Source: Myxococcus stipitatus (GTDB lineage: Bacteria > Myxococcota > Myxococcia > Myxococcales > Myxococcaceae). From it: a DNA stretch of 64,000 nucleotides. The notes beneath the pieces are model-generated. The model did no database searches and had not been told where the DNA came from. It saw only the letters and a program-made list of their open reading frames with translations. Below are positions 33,985 to 45,419 of this stretch, piece by piece (within the stretch, counting starts at the first letter, position 1; each line of letters starts with the position of its first letter). The stretch lies in NCBI RefSeq assembly GCF_038561935.1, contig NZ_CP102770.1, positions 434,001 through 498,000 on the forward strand, in the 5' to 3' direction. The position numbers and the translations under genes were made by a program.

Positions 33985-35418
33985 ATGAGCGCGACAGATC
34001 CGCATCCCGACGACATCCACACCAGCCCCGGAGAGGCCGCCGGGCTCGACCTCGCCCACTCCCCGTTGTTGGGGGAGACGCTCGTGGTGGACCCACGCAC
34101 CACGGTGAAGCTCCACAAGTGTCGCCTCGCGGTGGCCTCCGGGCCGGACACGGGGCGCTCGGTCGTCAGCGACAAGGAGCGCCTGCGCTGTGGCGCGCAT
34201 CCCGGCAATGACCTGGTGCTGGTGGAGGACCGCACCGCGAGCCGCCACCACTTCGAAATCCAGTTCACGGAGCGGGGCTATCTGCTGGTGGACCTGGGTT
34301 CCACCAACGGGACGTACCTGGATGGGCGCAGGATTGAGCGCGCCTACCTCTCACCGGGCTCGCAGATTCGAGCGGGCTCGTCCGTGCTGACCTTCGCGCC
34401 GCTCGACGAGGAAGTCACCATCGAGCCCGACCGCGACGGCGAGCTGTGCGGGATGGTGGGGCAGAGCGTCAAGATGCGGCAGATTTTCGGGCTCATCAAG
34501 AAGATCGCCCCCCTGGATGTCTCCGTCATCATCCAGGGTGAGACGGGCACGGGGAAGGAGCTGGTGGCGCGAGCCATCCACGAGCTGTCGGGCCGCAACA
34601 AGTCGCCCATGGAGGTGCTCGACTGCGGCGCCATCCCGCCCAACCTCATCGAGAGCGAGCTGTTCGGCCACGAGAAGGGCGCCTTCACGGGCGCGGTGAG
34701 CGGGCGTCCCGGTGCGTTCGAGCGTGCACACGGCGGCACCATCTTCCTGGACGAGCTGGGCGAGCTGCGCCTGGACCTCCAGCCCAAGCTGCTACGGGTG
34801 CTGGAGAACCACGAGGTGCGGCGGGTCGGAGGCAACGACGTCATCGAGGTGAGCTGTCGGGTCATCGCCGCGACGAACCGCGACCTGATGAAGGAGATTC
34901 AAGCGGGGAACTTCCGCGAGGACCTCTACTTCCGCCTCTCGGTGATAACGATTCAGCTGCCGCCGCTGCGTCAGCGTCGGGATGACATTCCGCTCATCCT
35001 CAAGGAGGCGCTCGCGGACCCGGAGGTGGTGCTCAAGCACGGCAAGAAGCGCTTCTCGCCGGAGGCGATGAGCCTGCTGATGTCCTATGCGTGGCCCGGC
35101 AACGTGCGCGAGCTGATGAACGTCCTGTCGCACGTGCTGACGTTCAGCGAGGGCGAGGAGATCCAGCCCGCACACCTCCCGCCGCGCGTGCGGGGACAGA
35201 CGCGCGAGGGGCCGCTGCCCTTCAACGAGCACCTCTCGTTCAAGGACGCGAAGGAGCAGCTGCTGGAGAACTTCGAGCGGGAATACGTCACCAGCGTCCT
35301 CACCCGCTGCGAGGGCAACCTCTCCCGCGCCGCGCGCGAGAGCGGGCTGCACCGCAAGTCCATCGAGCGGCTGGTGAAGAAGTATCAGCTCGACACGAAG
35401 GGCATGAAGCCGCGCTGA
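33985..35418 (+). CDS. FHA-domain sigma-54-dependent transcriptional activator (477 aa)
   Basis: An FHA domain at about 40-115 (LRCGAHPGNDLVLVEDRTASRHHFEI, LGSTNGTYLDGRRIE) replaces the usual receiver domain. The AAA+ domain has Walker A GETGTGKE (185-192), an intact GAFTGA loop (232-237) for contacting sigma-54, Walker B GGTIFLDELGEL and the R-finger region. The C-terminal Fis-type HTH (about 430-470) is GNLSRAARESGLHRKSIERLV. FHA domains bind phosphothreonine, so activity is probably set by a Ser/Thr kinase. This architecture is characteristic of myxobacteria. It is read toward the Tad-like operon and is the obvious candidate to activate it. Confidence 0.95.
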   Translation: MSATDPHPDDIHTSPGEAAGLDLAHSPLLGETLVVDPRTTVKLHKCRLAVASGPDTGRSVVSDKERLRCGAHPGNDLVLVEDRTASRHHFEIQFTERGYLLVDLGSTNGTYLDGRRIERAYLSPGSQIRAGSSVLTFAPLDEEVTIEPDRDGELCGMVGQSVKMRQIFGLIKKIAPLDVSVIIQGETGTGKELVARAIHELSGRNKSPMEVLDCGAIPPNLIESELFGHEKGAFTGAVSGRPGAFERAHGGTIFLDELGELRLDLQPKLLRVLENHEVRRVGGNDVIEVSCRVIAATNRDLMKEIQAGNFREDLYFRLSVITIQLPPLRQRRDDIPLILKEALADPEVVLKHGKKRFSPEAMSLLMSYAWPGNVRELMNVLSHVLTFSEGEEIQPAHLPPRVRGQTREGPLPFNEHLSFKDAKEQLLENFEREYVTSVLTRCEGNLSRAARESGLHRKSIERLVKKYQLDTKGMKPR

Positions 35419-35483
35419 GCCCGCGAGGCCCTCGGGGTATCCCCCTGAGTGAAACATGACCGCGATGGCTTGTGGCGAGGCCC

Positions 35484-35499
35484 GGGTAACAACCTTGCG
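35484..35499 (+). promoter_or_regulatory. Possible sigma-54 promoter before the Tad-like operon
   Basis: GG at 35485-35486 and GC at 35497-35498 are exactly 10 bp apart, with TTGC at the -12 side (GGGTAACAACCTTGCG). The -24 half is poor (GGTAAC against GGCAC). Expected start near 35510, 50 bp before the TadE ATG. It gains weight from the sigma-54 activator gene immediately upstream. Confidence 0.3.
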
Positions 35500-35558
35500 A
35501 CACGGGCAAGTTGACGTATGTCCTTGGGGACGCAAATACCCGGAGCATACGTGCTGCC

Positions 35559-36341
35559 ATGAATTCCGACCCTCGCGGAAACCAGGGCCAGTCAGGACAG
35601 GCGATGGTAGAGGCGGCTCTGACGCTTCCCCTCGTCGTGTTCCTGTTGCTGGGCACGTTGCAGTTGTTCCTGATGTTGCAAGCGAGGGTGTTGGCGCACT
35701 ACGCGGCGTTCCAAGCCACCCGTGCGGGCAGCGTGGCTCATGGTGAATGCGAGCGGATGACGCATGCGGCCATCCTCGCGTTGATACCTTCGTTTCATTC
35801 CTTCCTCGGGCTTTCGAGCAGCACTGACGAAGTGCGTCACGGCGGAGGAGGGGGTGCTCCCGCGAGGTTGGCGGCGGCGTTCCGGGCGCGTCGGGACAAC
35901 CGCTTCCAGGCGGGGCTGGACGGGGTGCACACCGGCAGCATCGTGTGGATCAACCGGTCCATCATCGGGGGTGGGGTGGGCAGTCCGCAGGACCGCGAGT
36001 TCGATGAGCCGGGGCACCTGCGGCGGCTGGAGGTGCAGCTCATCTACTGGTACCCGATGCGCATCCCGTTCGCGAACTGGGTGATGTCGCGGATGTTCAT
36101 GGCGCAGATGGGCATCCAGGACTACCGGGCGGCCAATCCGTTGATCCTCGCGGAGAAGGACGCGAACTGGAACCAGGGGGAGTTCTCGAATCCCATCGCG
36201 GTGGCGGGAGACATCCGCTCCGAGCTCGCCTCGCGGGTGGCTCGGCAGCAGTACGTGTTCCCCATCGAGACCACCTTCACCATGCGGATGCTGACGCCCA
36301 CCAAGCGGCGCCACTTCGCCACCATGGACTGCCCCCGATGA
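35559..36341 (+). CDS. TadE-like pseudopilin (260 aa)
   Basis: Starts MNSDPRGNQGQSGQAMVEAALTLP: a short leader, then the TadE signature GQAMVEAALTLPLVVFLLLGTLQLFLMLQ with Glu after the cleavage-type Gly and a single N-terminal membrane helix. The remainder is periplasmic with no known domain. TadE-type pseudopilins are processed by the Tad prepilin peptidase and act in Flp pilus or secretion systems. It is first of a five-gene operon, its stop overlapping the next ATG by 4 bp. An upstream TTG start at 35511 is possible but gives a less typical leader. Confidence 0.82.
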   Translation: MNSDPRGNQGQSGQAMVEAALTLPLVVFLLLGTLQLFLMLQARVLAHYAAFQATRAGSVAHGECERMTHAAILALIPSFHSFLGLSSSTDEVRHGGGGGAPARLAAAFRARRDNRFQAGLDGVHTGSIVWINRSIIGGGVGSPQDREFDEPGHLRRLEVQLIYWYPMRIPFANWVMSRMFMAQMGIQDYRAANPLILAEKDANWNQGEFSNPIAVAGDIRSELASRVARQQYVFPIETTFTMRMLTPTKRRHFATMDCPR

Positions 36342-37999
36342 AGCGCTCTCTCGTACGCGGTCAGACGATGGTGCTGTTCGTCCTGGGCACCTTGTTGATG
36401 GTGCTGATGGCCACGCTCACGGTCTCCTTCGCGATGAAGGTGCGTGAGCGCATCGAGCTGCAGACGGTGACGGACGCGGCGGCGTACTCCAACGCCGTGG
36501 CCACCGCGCGCACGTTCAACAACATCGCGGTGATGAACCGCGCGCAGATTGGCCACGCGGTGGCGCAGGCGGGAGCCACCAGCCTGGTGAGCTGGGCAAC
36601 GCTCTATCGCGCCGAGCTCAACGCGGCCAACACGGGCTTTGGGATTGGCAAGACGCCCTACCAGATCGCCAAGAACACCGGGTGCCCCTGCGCCTGGAAG
36701 AACGCGTGGTGCAAGGCGCGGTGCAAGTGCGGCATCAAGGGCCTGGCGGACCTGAGCATGCTTCAGGCGAAGCTGCGCGCGGAGAAGCTGCGCGTGGACG
36801 CCGTCTTCCAGTCCATGGAGTTCATGGTGCGGATGCAGATGCTCGGGCATCAGATTGCCCAGGGCGCCCTCTACGCCGCGCAGCAGGACGTCTACCGTGA
36901 CCTGCGCGACCGCCTGGACAACCAGACCTTCGCCAACCGGATTGTCGGCAACGCGATGGGGGCGGGGAAGCATGTCAACGACGCGAGTTGGACGGTTCCG
37001 GCGATTGGAAGCGTCAACAAGAAGGAGCTGAGTGGCGGCACGCTGTGCTCGGGGGATGGCGCGGTCTGCGACCTTCCCTTGACCGTGGCTCATGCCGTGA
37101 ACGCGGCCATGGGCAGTCGCGGCTTCACCTTCGTCACGCACAGACAGGTGGCATCGAAGGAGCGGCACTACGCCATCCATCAAGCCAACCTGGACTTCGT
37201 CATCTGGTTCCCGGACGATGTGGTGGTTCTCCCCAACACCAACGGCACGACGTACTTCGGCAAGAAGGGGCGTCAGATGCCGTGGTTGCCTCCCTATGCG
37301 CCGGCCATTGTCGCGGATGACCGGGGCTCCATCGGCTGGAGGTACGACCATCTGCTGCATGGGGGAAATCCCGTGGCCTGTCCCGCGAGTGTCGCGGGAG
37401 TCCAGTCCATCTATTCCTCGCTGGTGAACTCCGGGGGCTTCCCCATGCCCGAGCACAAATGGACGGGAGGTCCTCCCGGTGGCGACCCCTTCAATCACTT
37501 CCTGGTTCCCTGCCTGGGAGGCGTTTCGTCCTGCCCGGGCATCTGGCCGCCGTTCCTCGACTACAACCCCTTCCGGCTGCTCAACGGTGAGGGCAACGTC
37601 TATGGCCAGCCCAAGAACTTCGCGGTGGTCCAGCGCGACTTGCAGGCGCGGGCCCTGGACCCTTGGGACCTCTCCTTCCGGTATCGCTTCGAGAAGGGAG
37701 GCGCGGGCAACGTGTATGACTCGAGGAGCTTCACGCTGGAGGATGGCACGCCCAACGGGACGCAGACGGCGCTCTCCACGGGCATCGCCTACTACCACCG
37801 GGGAGAGAGCGCGGGCATCAATCACTGGTCCGAGCCACCCAACCTCCTCAATCCCTATTGGCGCGCCACGCTGGTGGGCGCGACCATCGACAACACGGGC
37901 GTGGATGACGCGGTGAACACCCTGCGCCTCAGCTCCCCCGTGGCGGCAGATACCTTCGAGGAGCTGCGCAACGCGGGCTTCAAGGGGCTTCAACGATGA
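36338..37999 (+). CDS. TadG-like Flp pilus-assembly N-terminal domain protein (553 aa)
   Basis: The N-terminus, RGQTMVLFVLGTLLMVLMATLTVSFAMKVRERIELQTVTDAAAYSNA, is the TadG-like N-terminal domain: one membrane helix followed by a conserved helix with TDAAAYSNA. Residues about 115-130 hold a tight Cys cluster (CPC, then C, C and CKC). The large C-terminal part is extracytoplasmic, with no von Willebrand domain visible. Four-bp overlaps on both sides place it in the same operon as the two TadE-like genes. It probably forms a surface-associated structure with them. Confidence 0.8.
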   Translation: MKRSLVRGQTMVLFVLGTLLMVLMATLTVSFAMKVRERIELQTVTDAAAYSNAVATARTFNNIAVMNRAQIGHAVAQAGATSLVSWATLYRAELNAANTGFGIGKTPYQIAKNTGCPCAWKNAWCKARCKCGIKGLADLSMLQAKLRAEKLRVDAVFQSMEFMVRMQMLGHQIAQGALYAAQQDVYRDLRDRLDNQTFANRIVGNAMGAGKHVNDASWTVPAIGSVNKKELSGGTLCSGDGAVCDLPLTVAHAVNAAMGSRGFTFVTHRQVASKERHYAIHQANLDFVIWFPDDVVVLPNTNGTTYFGKKGRQMPWLPPYAPAIVADDRGSIGWRYDHLLHGGNPVACPASVAGVQSIYSSLVNSGGFPMPEHKWTGGPPGGDPFNHFLVPCLGGVSSCPGIWPPFLDYNPFRLLNGEGNVYGQPKNFAVVQRDLQARALDPWDLSFRYRFEKGGAGNVYDSRSFTLEDGTPNGTQTALSTGIAYYHRGESAGINHWSEPPNLLNPYWRATLVGATIDNTGVDDAVNTLRLSSPVAADTFEELRNAGFKGLQR

Positions 38000-39024
38000 C
38001 CACGCGTCTTGCTCGTCGTCCCACGCCCCGTCGTGCGCGGGGGCAGGCCCTGTTGGAAGCGGCCATCGGCGCCACGCTCTTCGTCACCATCATCGTCTTC
38101 GGCATCCACCTGGCGGAGGTGGGCTTCCTGTCGCTCAAGGTCCAGGAGGCGGCCGTCTCGGCGCTGTGGGATGGGACGCATGGAGAGATGCATTTCATCC
38201 CCGCCTCCTACAGCCAGGCGGGAGGTTCCATGCGGAGCGCCGCCGCGAACGCTCAGGCGCGCTACTCGGACTTCAAGGGGCTGTCCTCCGCGCCGGGCGC
38301 GGGCCGCATCACCCAGGTCTTCACGCAGGGAACGGGCATGCAGGTGAGCTGCGGCATGGACGTGGGGGTGGGCTGGGCCGGGGCCGTCCTGACGCGGCCT
38401 GTCTACCGGGACAATGGAGGGACGGCGTGTGGAGCCCAGGCCACGTTGAGCGCCTGGCGCTTTCCTTCGTCCTTCCTCGACGATGGTTCGGAAGGTGCGC
38501 TGTACAAGAAGAAGCACCTGGAGGACTCCATCTCCACCATGCAGGTCTGCGCGGTGGGACGCCCCGTGGGGGGAACCTGCACGGGGCGCTTCGCCATGCT
38601 CGTGGATGACTGGGGCCTGGCGGGAGAGCGGGAGTCACCCACCTGCCTCATCGCCAGCCAGGACCAGCTCTTTCCTTGCACCAACCCGGCCTTCCATGCG
38701 GCCGCGTGGTCCACCTATACGCCCACGTCGCTGCCCATCCCCCTCGGCGCGAGCGCCCTGGCGGAAGCCGCCTTGTACGTCAACCCCTTGCCTCTCACTG
38801 CGCTCGCGATGGTGGGGCTGGGAATGAAGGAGCAGACCTTCTGGATCAGCGCCGCGGGCGAGGAGACCAACTTCATCCAGGTGATGCCGCTCAGGGACCC
38901 CATCTCGCTCATCTGGCCCACATCGCCCGGTTCCGTTGTCGCTGGGACCTCGGGGTACTACGGCGCGGCATATGTCAATCGCTTGCGTGACGGCGGCTGC
39001 TTCCTGGGGTTGGACTGTGATTGA
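37996..39024 (+). CDS. TadE-like pseudopilin, longer form (342 aa)
   Basis: N-terminus RRARGQALLEAAIGATLFVTIIVFGIHLAEVGFLSLKVQEAAVSALWD: a basic leader, GQALLEAAIG with the pilin-like Glu, and one membrane helix, as in TadE/TadF proteins. The remaining ~290 residues are extracytoplasmic with several Cys. It overlaps the TadG-like gene by 4 bp and the next gene by 8 bp, so all are probably co-translated. Larger than ordinary TadE (about 150-200 aa), so the globular part may be adhesive or tip-like. Confidence 0.78.
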   Translation: MTTRLARRPTPRRARGQALLEAAIGATLFVTIIVFGIHLAEVGFLSLKVQEAAVSALWDGTHGEMHFIPASYSQAGGSMRSAAANAQARYSDFKGLSSAPGAGRITQVFTQGTGMQVSCGMDVGVGWAGAVLTRPVYRDNGGTACGAQATLSAWRFPSSFLDDGSEGALYKKKHLEDSISTMQVCAVGRPVGGTCTGRFAMLVDDWGLAGERESPTCLIASQDQLFPCTNPAFHAAAWSTYTPTSLPIPLGASALAEAALYVNPLPLTALAMVGLGMKEQTFWISAAGEETNFIQVMPLRDPISLIWPTSPGSVVAGTSGYYGAAYVNRLRDGGCFLGLDCD

Positions 39025-39328
39025 GCGGTGGCGATGGATGACGGGACTCCTGGTCCTGCTGGCGGCGCCGCCGGCGATGGCGGACGGCCCGACGTGCAAC
39101 ACGGAATGTGTCCTCAAGATGGATGACACGTTGCAACGGTGCATGGGCAAGTGCCCCGAGCTCACGGACCCGGAACAGTCAGGCCCCTACCGCTCCTGCG
39201 CCAGGCGCTGCCAGGAGAAGGTCGAGAAGAAGGTTCGGGAGTGCTCCGAGGGGTGCGCGAAGCCCGCGACGGGGAAGGGGCATCGCAAGCGCAGGGGTGA
39301 GCCGGCCCCCATCCAAGAAGGCTCGTGA
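39017..39328 (+). CDS. Small secreted protein with four CX3C motifs (103 aa)
   Basis: GTG 39017 overlaps the preceding stop; ATG 39038 is a possible alternative. A signal peptide (about 1-22, LLVLLAAPPAMADG) is followed by Cys27-x3-Cys31, Cys42-x3-Cys46, Cys61-x3-Cys65 and Cys76-x3-Cys80, with spacers of 10, 14 and 10 residues predicted helical. That is two helical hairpins, each with a twin-CX3C pattern, giving four possible disulfides. The tail is basic (GKGHRKRRGEP). I know no bacterial family with this layout. It lies within the Tad-like operon, so it may bind or fold the pseudopilins outside the inner membrane. Confidence 0.75.
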   Translation: MIERWRWMTGLLVLLAAPPAMADGPTCNTECVLKMDDTLQRCMGKCPELTDPEQSGPYRSCARRCQEKVEKKVRECSEGCAKPATGKGHRKRRGEPAPIQEGS

Positions 39329-40020
39329 TGACACATGTGAAGTCGTGGACCTGGTGGGGAGTGATGGGGCTGGTGTTGCTCGCGGGACCGGTCTCCGCGC
39401 AGCGCCTGCCCTTCACGTGGGACGTGCCTGGCGTGGTGGGAGTTGTCGAGGTGTCGGTGCCGGTCATCTCCAGCGGCATCCCCGTGAAGCTGAGCGCGGT
39501 GCGCAGCAAGGAGAAGCCGGGGGTCATCCTCTCGAAGATGGTGGACCGCTTCGCGCTGTGGGGCTTCCACATCCCGCCCATGTCGGAGCAGCCACAGTTC
39601 CTGCGCGAGCCGATGATTACCGCCATCGATACGCGGGCCTTCATCTCGTACACGGCCATCCTCCAGCCGAATCCGGACGGGACGACCACGGTGTTCCTGG
39701 GGCAGGCGGACTTGTCGCAGGCGCCGCGCCAGCAGTCCACGGTGGCGCCGGTGTATCCCGGTGGCGCGGGACTGATGCAGACGGAGATGGAGGGGGCTCG
39801 CACGCTCGTCTATTCGGTGAGCGCCCGGCAGCTGGACGTGGAGGTCTACTACCGCAACGAGCTGGCCCAGGCGGGCTTCGAGGAAGTGGACCCGCTCGTC
39901 TTCCGCTCCAGCCACGATGAGATTGCGCTCAAGATTGCGCTGGCCAAGGAAGGCAAGCTGTCGGTCATCGTTGTGCGACGGACGGTGTCCCCCGACGAGG
40001 TGCGCCCCTCCACGGATTGA
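39328..40020 (+). CDS. Secreted protein closing the Tad-like operon (230 aa)
   Basis: ATG at 39328 overlaps the previous stop by one base. The signal peptide (VMGLVLLAGPVSAQ) ends near residue 24. The mature chain has two similar halves of strand-turn-helix type (GVVEVSVPVISSGIPVKLSAVRSKE with ILSKMVDRFALWGFHIPP; then YSVSARQLDVEVYYRNELAQAGFEEVDPLVF). They suggest an SPOR- or secretin-N-like alpha/beta domain binding a partner in the periplasm, though no family can be named. The downstream ileS gene begins 36 bp later and may be partly co-transcribed. Confidence 0.72.
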   Translation: MTHVKSWTWWGVMGLVLLAGPVSAQRLPFTWDVPGVVGVVEVSVPVISSGIPVKLSAVRSKEKPGVILSKMVDRFALWGFHIPPMSEQPQFLREPMITAIDTRAFISYTAILQPNPDGTTTVFLGQADLSQAPRQQSTVAPVYPGGAGLMQTEMEGARTLVYSVSARQLDVEVYYRNELAQAGFEEVDPLVFRSSHDEIALKIALAKEGKLSVIVVRRTVSPDEVRPSTD

Positions 40021-40055
40021 AGCGCTGTACCCGGCATGTTACGGGCGCTGTCGAC

Positions 40056-42956
<2,901 letters not shown>

Positions 42957-42970
42957 TCGGCCGGACATGA

Positions 42971-43006
42971 CACGGGCTCGGACTTGGAGACAGGTACGGG
43001 CCCGTG
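42971..43006. terminator. Hairpin between ileS and the convergent minor-pilin operon
   Basis: CACGGGC (42971-42977) pairs with GCCCGTG (43000-43006) over 7 bp with a 22-nt loop, in the 81-bp spacer between convergent stops. Probably a weak shared terminator. Confidence 0.4.
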
Positions 43007-43037
43007 GTGCGTCTATCCCTGACGCGAGTTGGGCTCT

Positions 43038-43697
43038 TCAGTTCGTCGTGCACTCAGGAGCGGGATGCTTCTGGGCTCGCACGGAGTCGCAGTCCAGCAG
43101 GCTCGACAAACCGGTCAGCGGCTCCACCATGAGCAGGCTGCGTGGGCGGCCCGAGGTGAAGGTGAGGCGGAGGTTGCCTGGTGCCGCGGCCGTCAAGGCG
43201 GCTGCGTTGCCAAGCTGGTTCGCCATGCAGCCGAGCGGCGCATCGGGAGGAACGGGCTTCACCGCGCGGCCCAGTCCAGGCAGGTAGCAGAGGCCGTGAA
43301 CCGACTGGGCGTTGACCGTCGAGGGGATGATGATGTCCGGCCCCACTTCGTCGCAGCAGCTGGCGTCACCACGGCAGGTCGTATCCCGACAACTCGGACG
43401 GGGACAGGTGTTGTTGTCCCAGTCATTTTCGCACTTCAGCCGCTCCCAGCGAGCCACTGTCTGCTGCGTCCCGTCGGGCAACGTGACATCGGACTCCACC
43501 ACGAAGCGCACAGGCTGATTGGTGGCCAGCGCCCTCTGTCGGGCTTGAAGCGCGGATGACCACAACTCCCGAGTAACTGTTGCCTCTCGCTGTCCTTCAA
43601 TGGGTCGTTGGATGCCAACCAGTGCCAAGGACAGCACCACTGACACGACGGCCAGTGTTATCATCGTCTCCAGAAGAGTCATTCCCCGCGTGTGCAT
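43038..43697 (-). CDS. GspH/FimT (FimU-like) minor pilin (219 aa)
   Basis: Starts MHTRGMTLLETMITLAVVSVVLSLALVG: a short basic leader, Gly before Met as the prepilin peptidase site, Glu5 (MTLLE), and a hydrophobic helix. The globular part has a Cys-rich loop (CPRPSCRDTTCRGDASCCDE), longer than in ordinary GspH proteins, and a final CTTN-like end. FimU/GspH pilins are part of the priming and tip complex of type IVa pili together with PilV, PilW, PilX and PilY1. It is the last gene of the operon, one base after pilW. Confidence 0.85.
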   Translation of the reverse strand: MHTRGMTLLETMITLAVVSVVLSLALVGIQRPIEGQREATVTRELWSSALQARQRALATNQPVRFVVESDVTLPDGTQQTVARWERLKCENDWDNNTCPRPSCRDTTCRGDASCCDEVGPDIIIPSTVNAQSVHGLCYLPGLGRAVKPVPPDAPLGCMANQLGNAAALTAAAPGNLRLTFTSGRPRSLLMVEPLTGLSSLLDCDSVRAQKHPAPECTTN

Positions 43698-43698
43698 C

Positions 43699-44892
43699 TT
43701 AGGTTCCCGTGGGCTGCTTGCCCGCTGACACGAAGTTTCTCGGCGTCACCCGGAAGGTGAAGGTGCGCCGCTTGAAGCCATCCATCGGGAACCCCTCCTC
43801 TCTCTGGTATGGATTCACGATGCTCGGGTCCGAGCGGGGCGTACGGATGACGAGAGAGATCTCAAGCTCACGCACCCGCTCCCGCAGCATGTCGCGCAGC
43901 TCCGCGTCGCTCCCTGGGTTGGTGCCCGCCGAGGTATCCGCAACGCAGGCCGCCTTGTCTCGTGTGCAAGTATCAATCGAGGGCCGGCTGACGGAGTCAT
44001 CCGGGAACCAGCGATAGGGATTGCCCGGTGCCCCGAAGTCAATCACCGCCTGGCGAATCTTCAGCCGCTCCACGTCGCGGCTGATGGGCACCCAGGTCGT
44101 GGCGCCCGGCGCCAGATACTCGAGCGTGGGGATGCCGCTCGCCCAGTTCACCCGATAGGCGGCACTCACCGTGCCCATGGTGAGCCATCCAGCTTTCCTC
44201 CAGTCCGCGTGTCCCGCATCACCACAGGCCCCCGAGGAGGTGGAGTTGTTCGCCCTTCCAGGGTTGGCGTTGATGCGGTTCGATGCCGGCTGGACCTGTG
44301 AGATTTCGATGTGGCAGGCAACACTGCCCTGTGGATTGACGAGGATGGCGGGGGTCGTCTGTCCATTGGGGGGCTGCAGAGTCGTGGGCGAGTTGAGCGC
44401 CGTGCAGAATGTGGAGGAGTTTCCTGTTCGGATGGGGCCTGTCTCGCCTGGAAGATTTCCGGCGGGCGAGCACGGGGCCATGTTGACCAGGGTGCGAGTG
44501 TCTCCCCAGTAGAGCTGAAGAACATCCGAGCGCATGTCTCCGTAGAGGGGCCCCGTGGGAGGAAGCTCGAAGCTGGGGTCCGCGGCGAAGACCGGGGCAT
44601 GCGCGGTCGTCATGTCCAGCTCGTTCCAGACCTGGATGGCGAAGCGTCTGTCTCCGTCGGAGAAGGTGATGGGCGCGTTGCCCATGCCCATGCCCGCGCG
44701 AGCCACATCGCTGGCGAGCAGGTCCTTCACCGCGCGCCCGGTGGACTGCGCCACCATCGTCTGTTCCTCGAAGAGGGCGCGCCGCTGCATCTGCATGCCC
44801 GCCACCAACCCGATTCCCAGCACGATGACACCGATCGCGCTGGCAATCATCACTTCCAGAAGCGTGAAGCCCCGGGACTCTCCGCTGCTCAT
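43699..44892 (-). CDS. pilW: PilW-family minor pilin (397 aa)
   Basis: N-terminus GESRGFTLLEVMIASAIGVIVLGIGLVAGMQMQRRALFEEQTM: cleavage site G/F, Glu5, and the PilW-type extension of the helix. The large globular domain (about 60-397) contains QVWNELDMTT and an RLKIRQAVIDF strand near the end. PilW joins PilV, PilX and FimU in the pilus priming complex that also holds PilY1 at the tip. It overlaps pilV by 4 bp. Large for a pilin, as usual for PilW. Confidence 0.85.
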   Translation of the reverse strand: MSSGESRGFTLLEVMIASAIGVIVLGIGLVAGMQMQRRALFEEQTMVAQSTGRAVKDLLASDVARAGMGMGNAPITFSDGDRRFAIQVWNELDMTTAHAPVFAADPSFELPPTGPLYGDMRSDVLQLYWGDTRTLVNMAPCSPAGNLPGETGPIRTGNSSTFCTALNSPTTLQPPNGQTTPAILVNPQGSVACHIEISQVQPASNRINANPGRANNSTSSGACGDAGHADWRKAGWLTMGTVSAAYRVNWASGIPTLEYLAPGATTWVPISRDVERLKIRQAVIDFGAPGNPYRWFPDDSVSRPSIDTCTRDKAACVADTSAGTNPGSDAELRDMLRERVRELEISLVIRTPRSDPSIVNPYQREEGFPMDGFKRRTFTFRVTPRNFVSAGKQPTGT

Positions 44893-45419
44893 GGCGCCAC
44901 CCGCGTCTGCAAGACCACCACCTGTCGCCCCGTGCGCGCCGGCTCGAGCCAGCTCACGGACACCCGCACGTTGGCCAGCCTGCCGCTGCTCGATGGACCG
45001 GCCAGGTCCCTCGTGATGCTGGGCGTGCCGGTCACACCTCCCTCCATGCTGGCCGCGTTCGTGCTGATGTCGACATCAACCGCCACCTCGTACTCCCTCG
45101 CGACGATGCCGGAGCCCGCGGTGGGGGCGGCCGTCAGAAGCGTCCCCTGCGCGGTCTGCCACAGGGTGGTGCGCTGTTTGTCGAACCCAGCCAGATTGGA
45201 GCACGGCGGATCCGCCGAGCACCCCCTGGACGCGATATCTTCCAGGGTGCGCTCGGCGATGAGCTGCGCTTGGGTCGCGGTGAGGGTGCGGCGGTTGGAG
45301 GCGCTGATATGCGTCACCAACGTCATCACCGCCGCGATGCCCAGGAGCATCACCGCCATGGTCGCCAGCACCTCCAGGAGCGTGACGCCCCGGGAGGCGC
45401 GAGACAGCCCGTACTTCAT
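44889..45419 (-). CDS. pilV: PilV-family minor pilin (176 aa)
   Basis: N-terminus SRASRGVTLLEVLATMAVMLLGIAAVMTLV: prepilin cleavage site before Val, Glu5, PilV-like helix. The globular part contains AQLIAERTLEDIASRGC and CSNLAGFD, with two Cys. It starts four bases inside the end of pilY1 and ends four bases inside pilW, which shows tight coupling. It belongs to the tip and priming complex of the type IVa pilus. An in-frame extension upstream is not pilin-like, so Met at 45419 is preferred. Confidence 0.85.
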   Translation of the reverse strand: MKYGLSRASRGVTLLEVLATMAVMLLGIAAVMTLVTHISASNRRTLTATQAQLIAERTLEDIASRGCSADPPCSNLAGFDKQRTTLWQTAQGTLLTAAPTAGSGIVAREYEVAVDVDISTNAASMEGGVTGTPSITRDLAGPSSSGRLANVRVSVSWLEPARTGRQVVVLQTRVAP

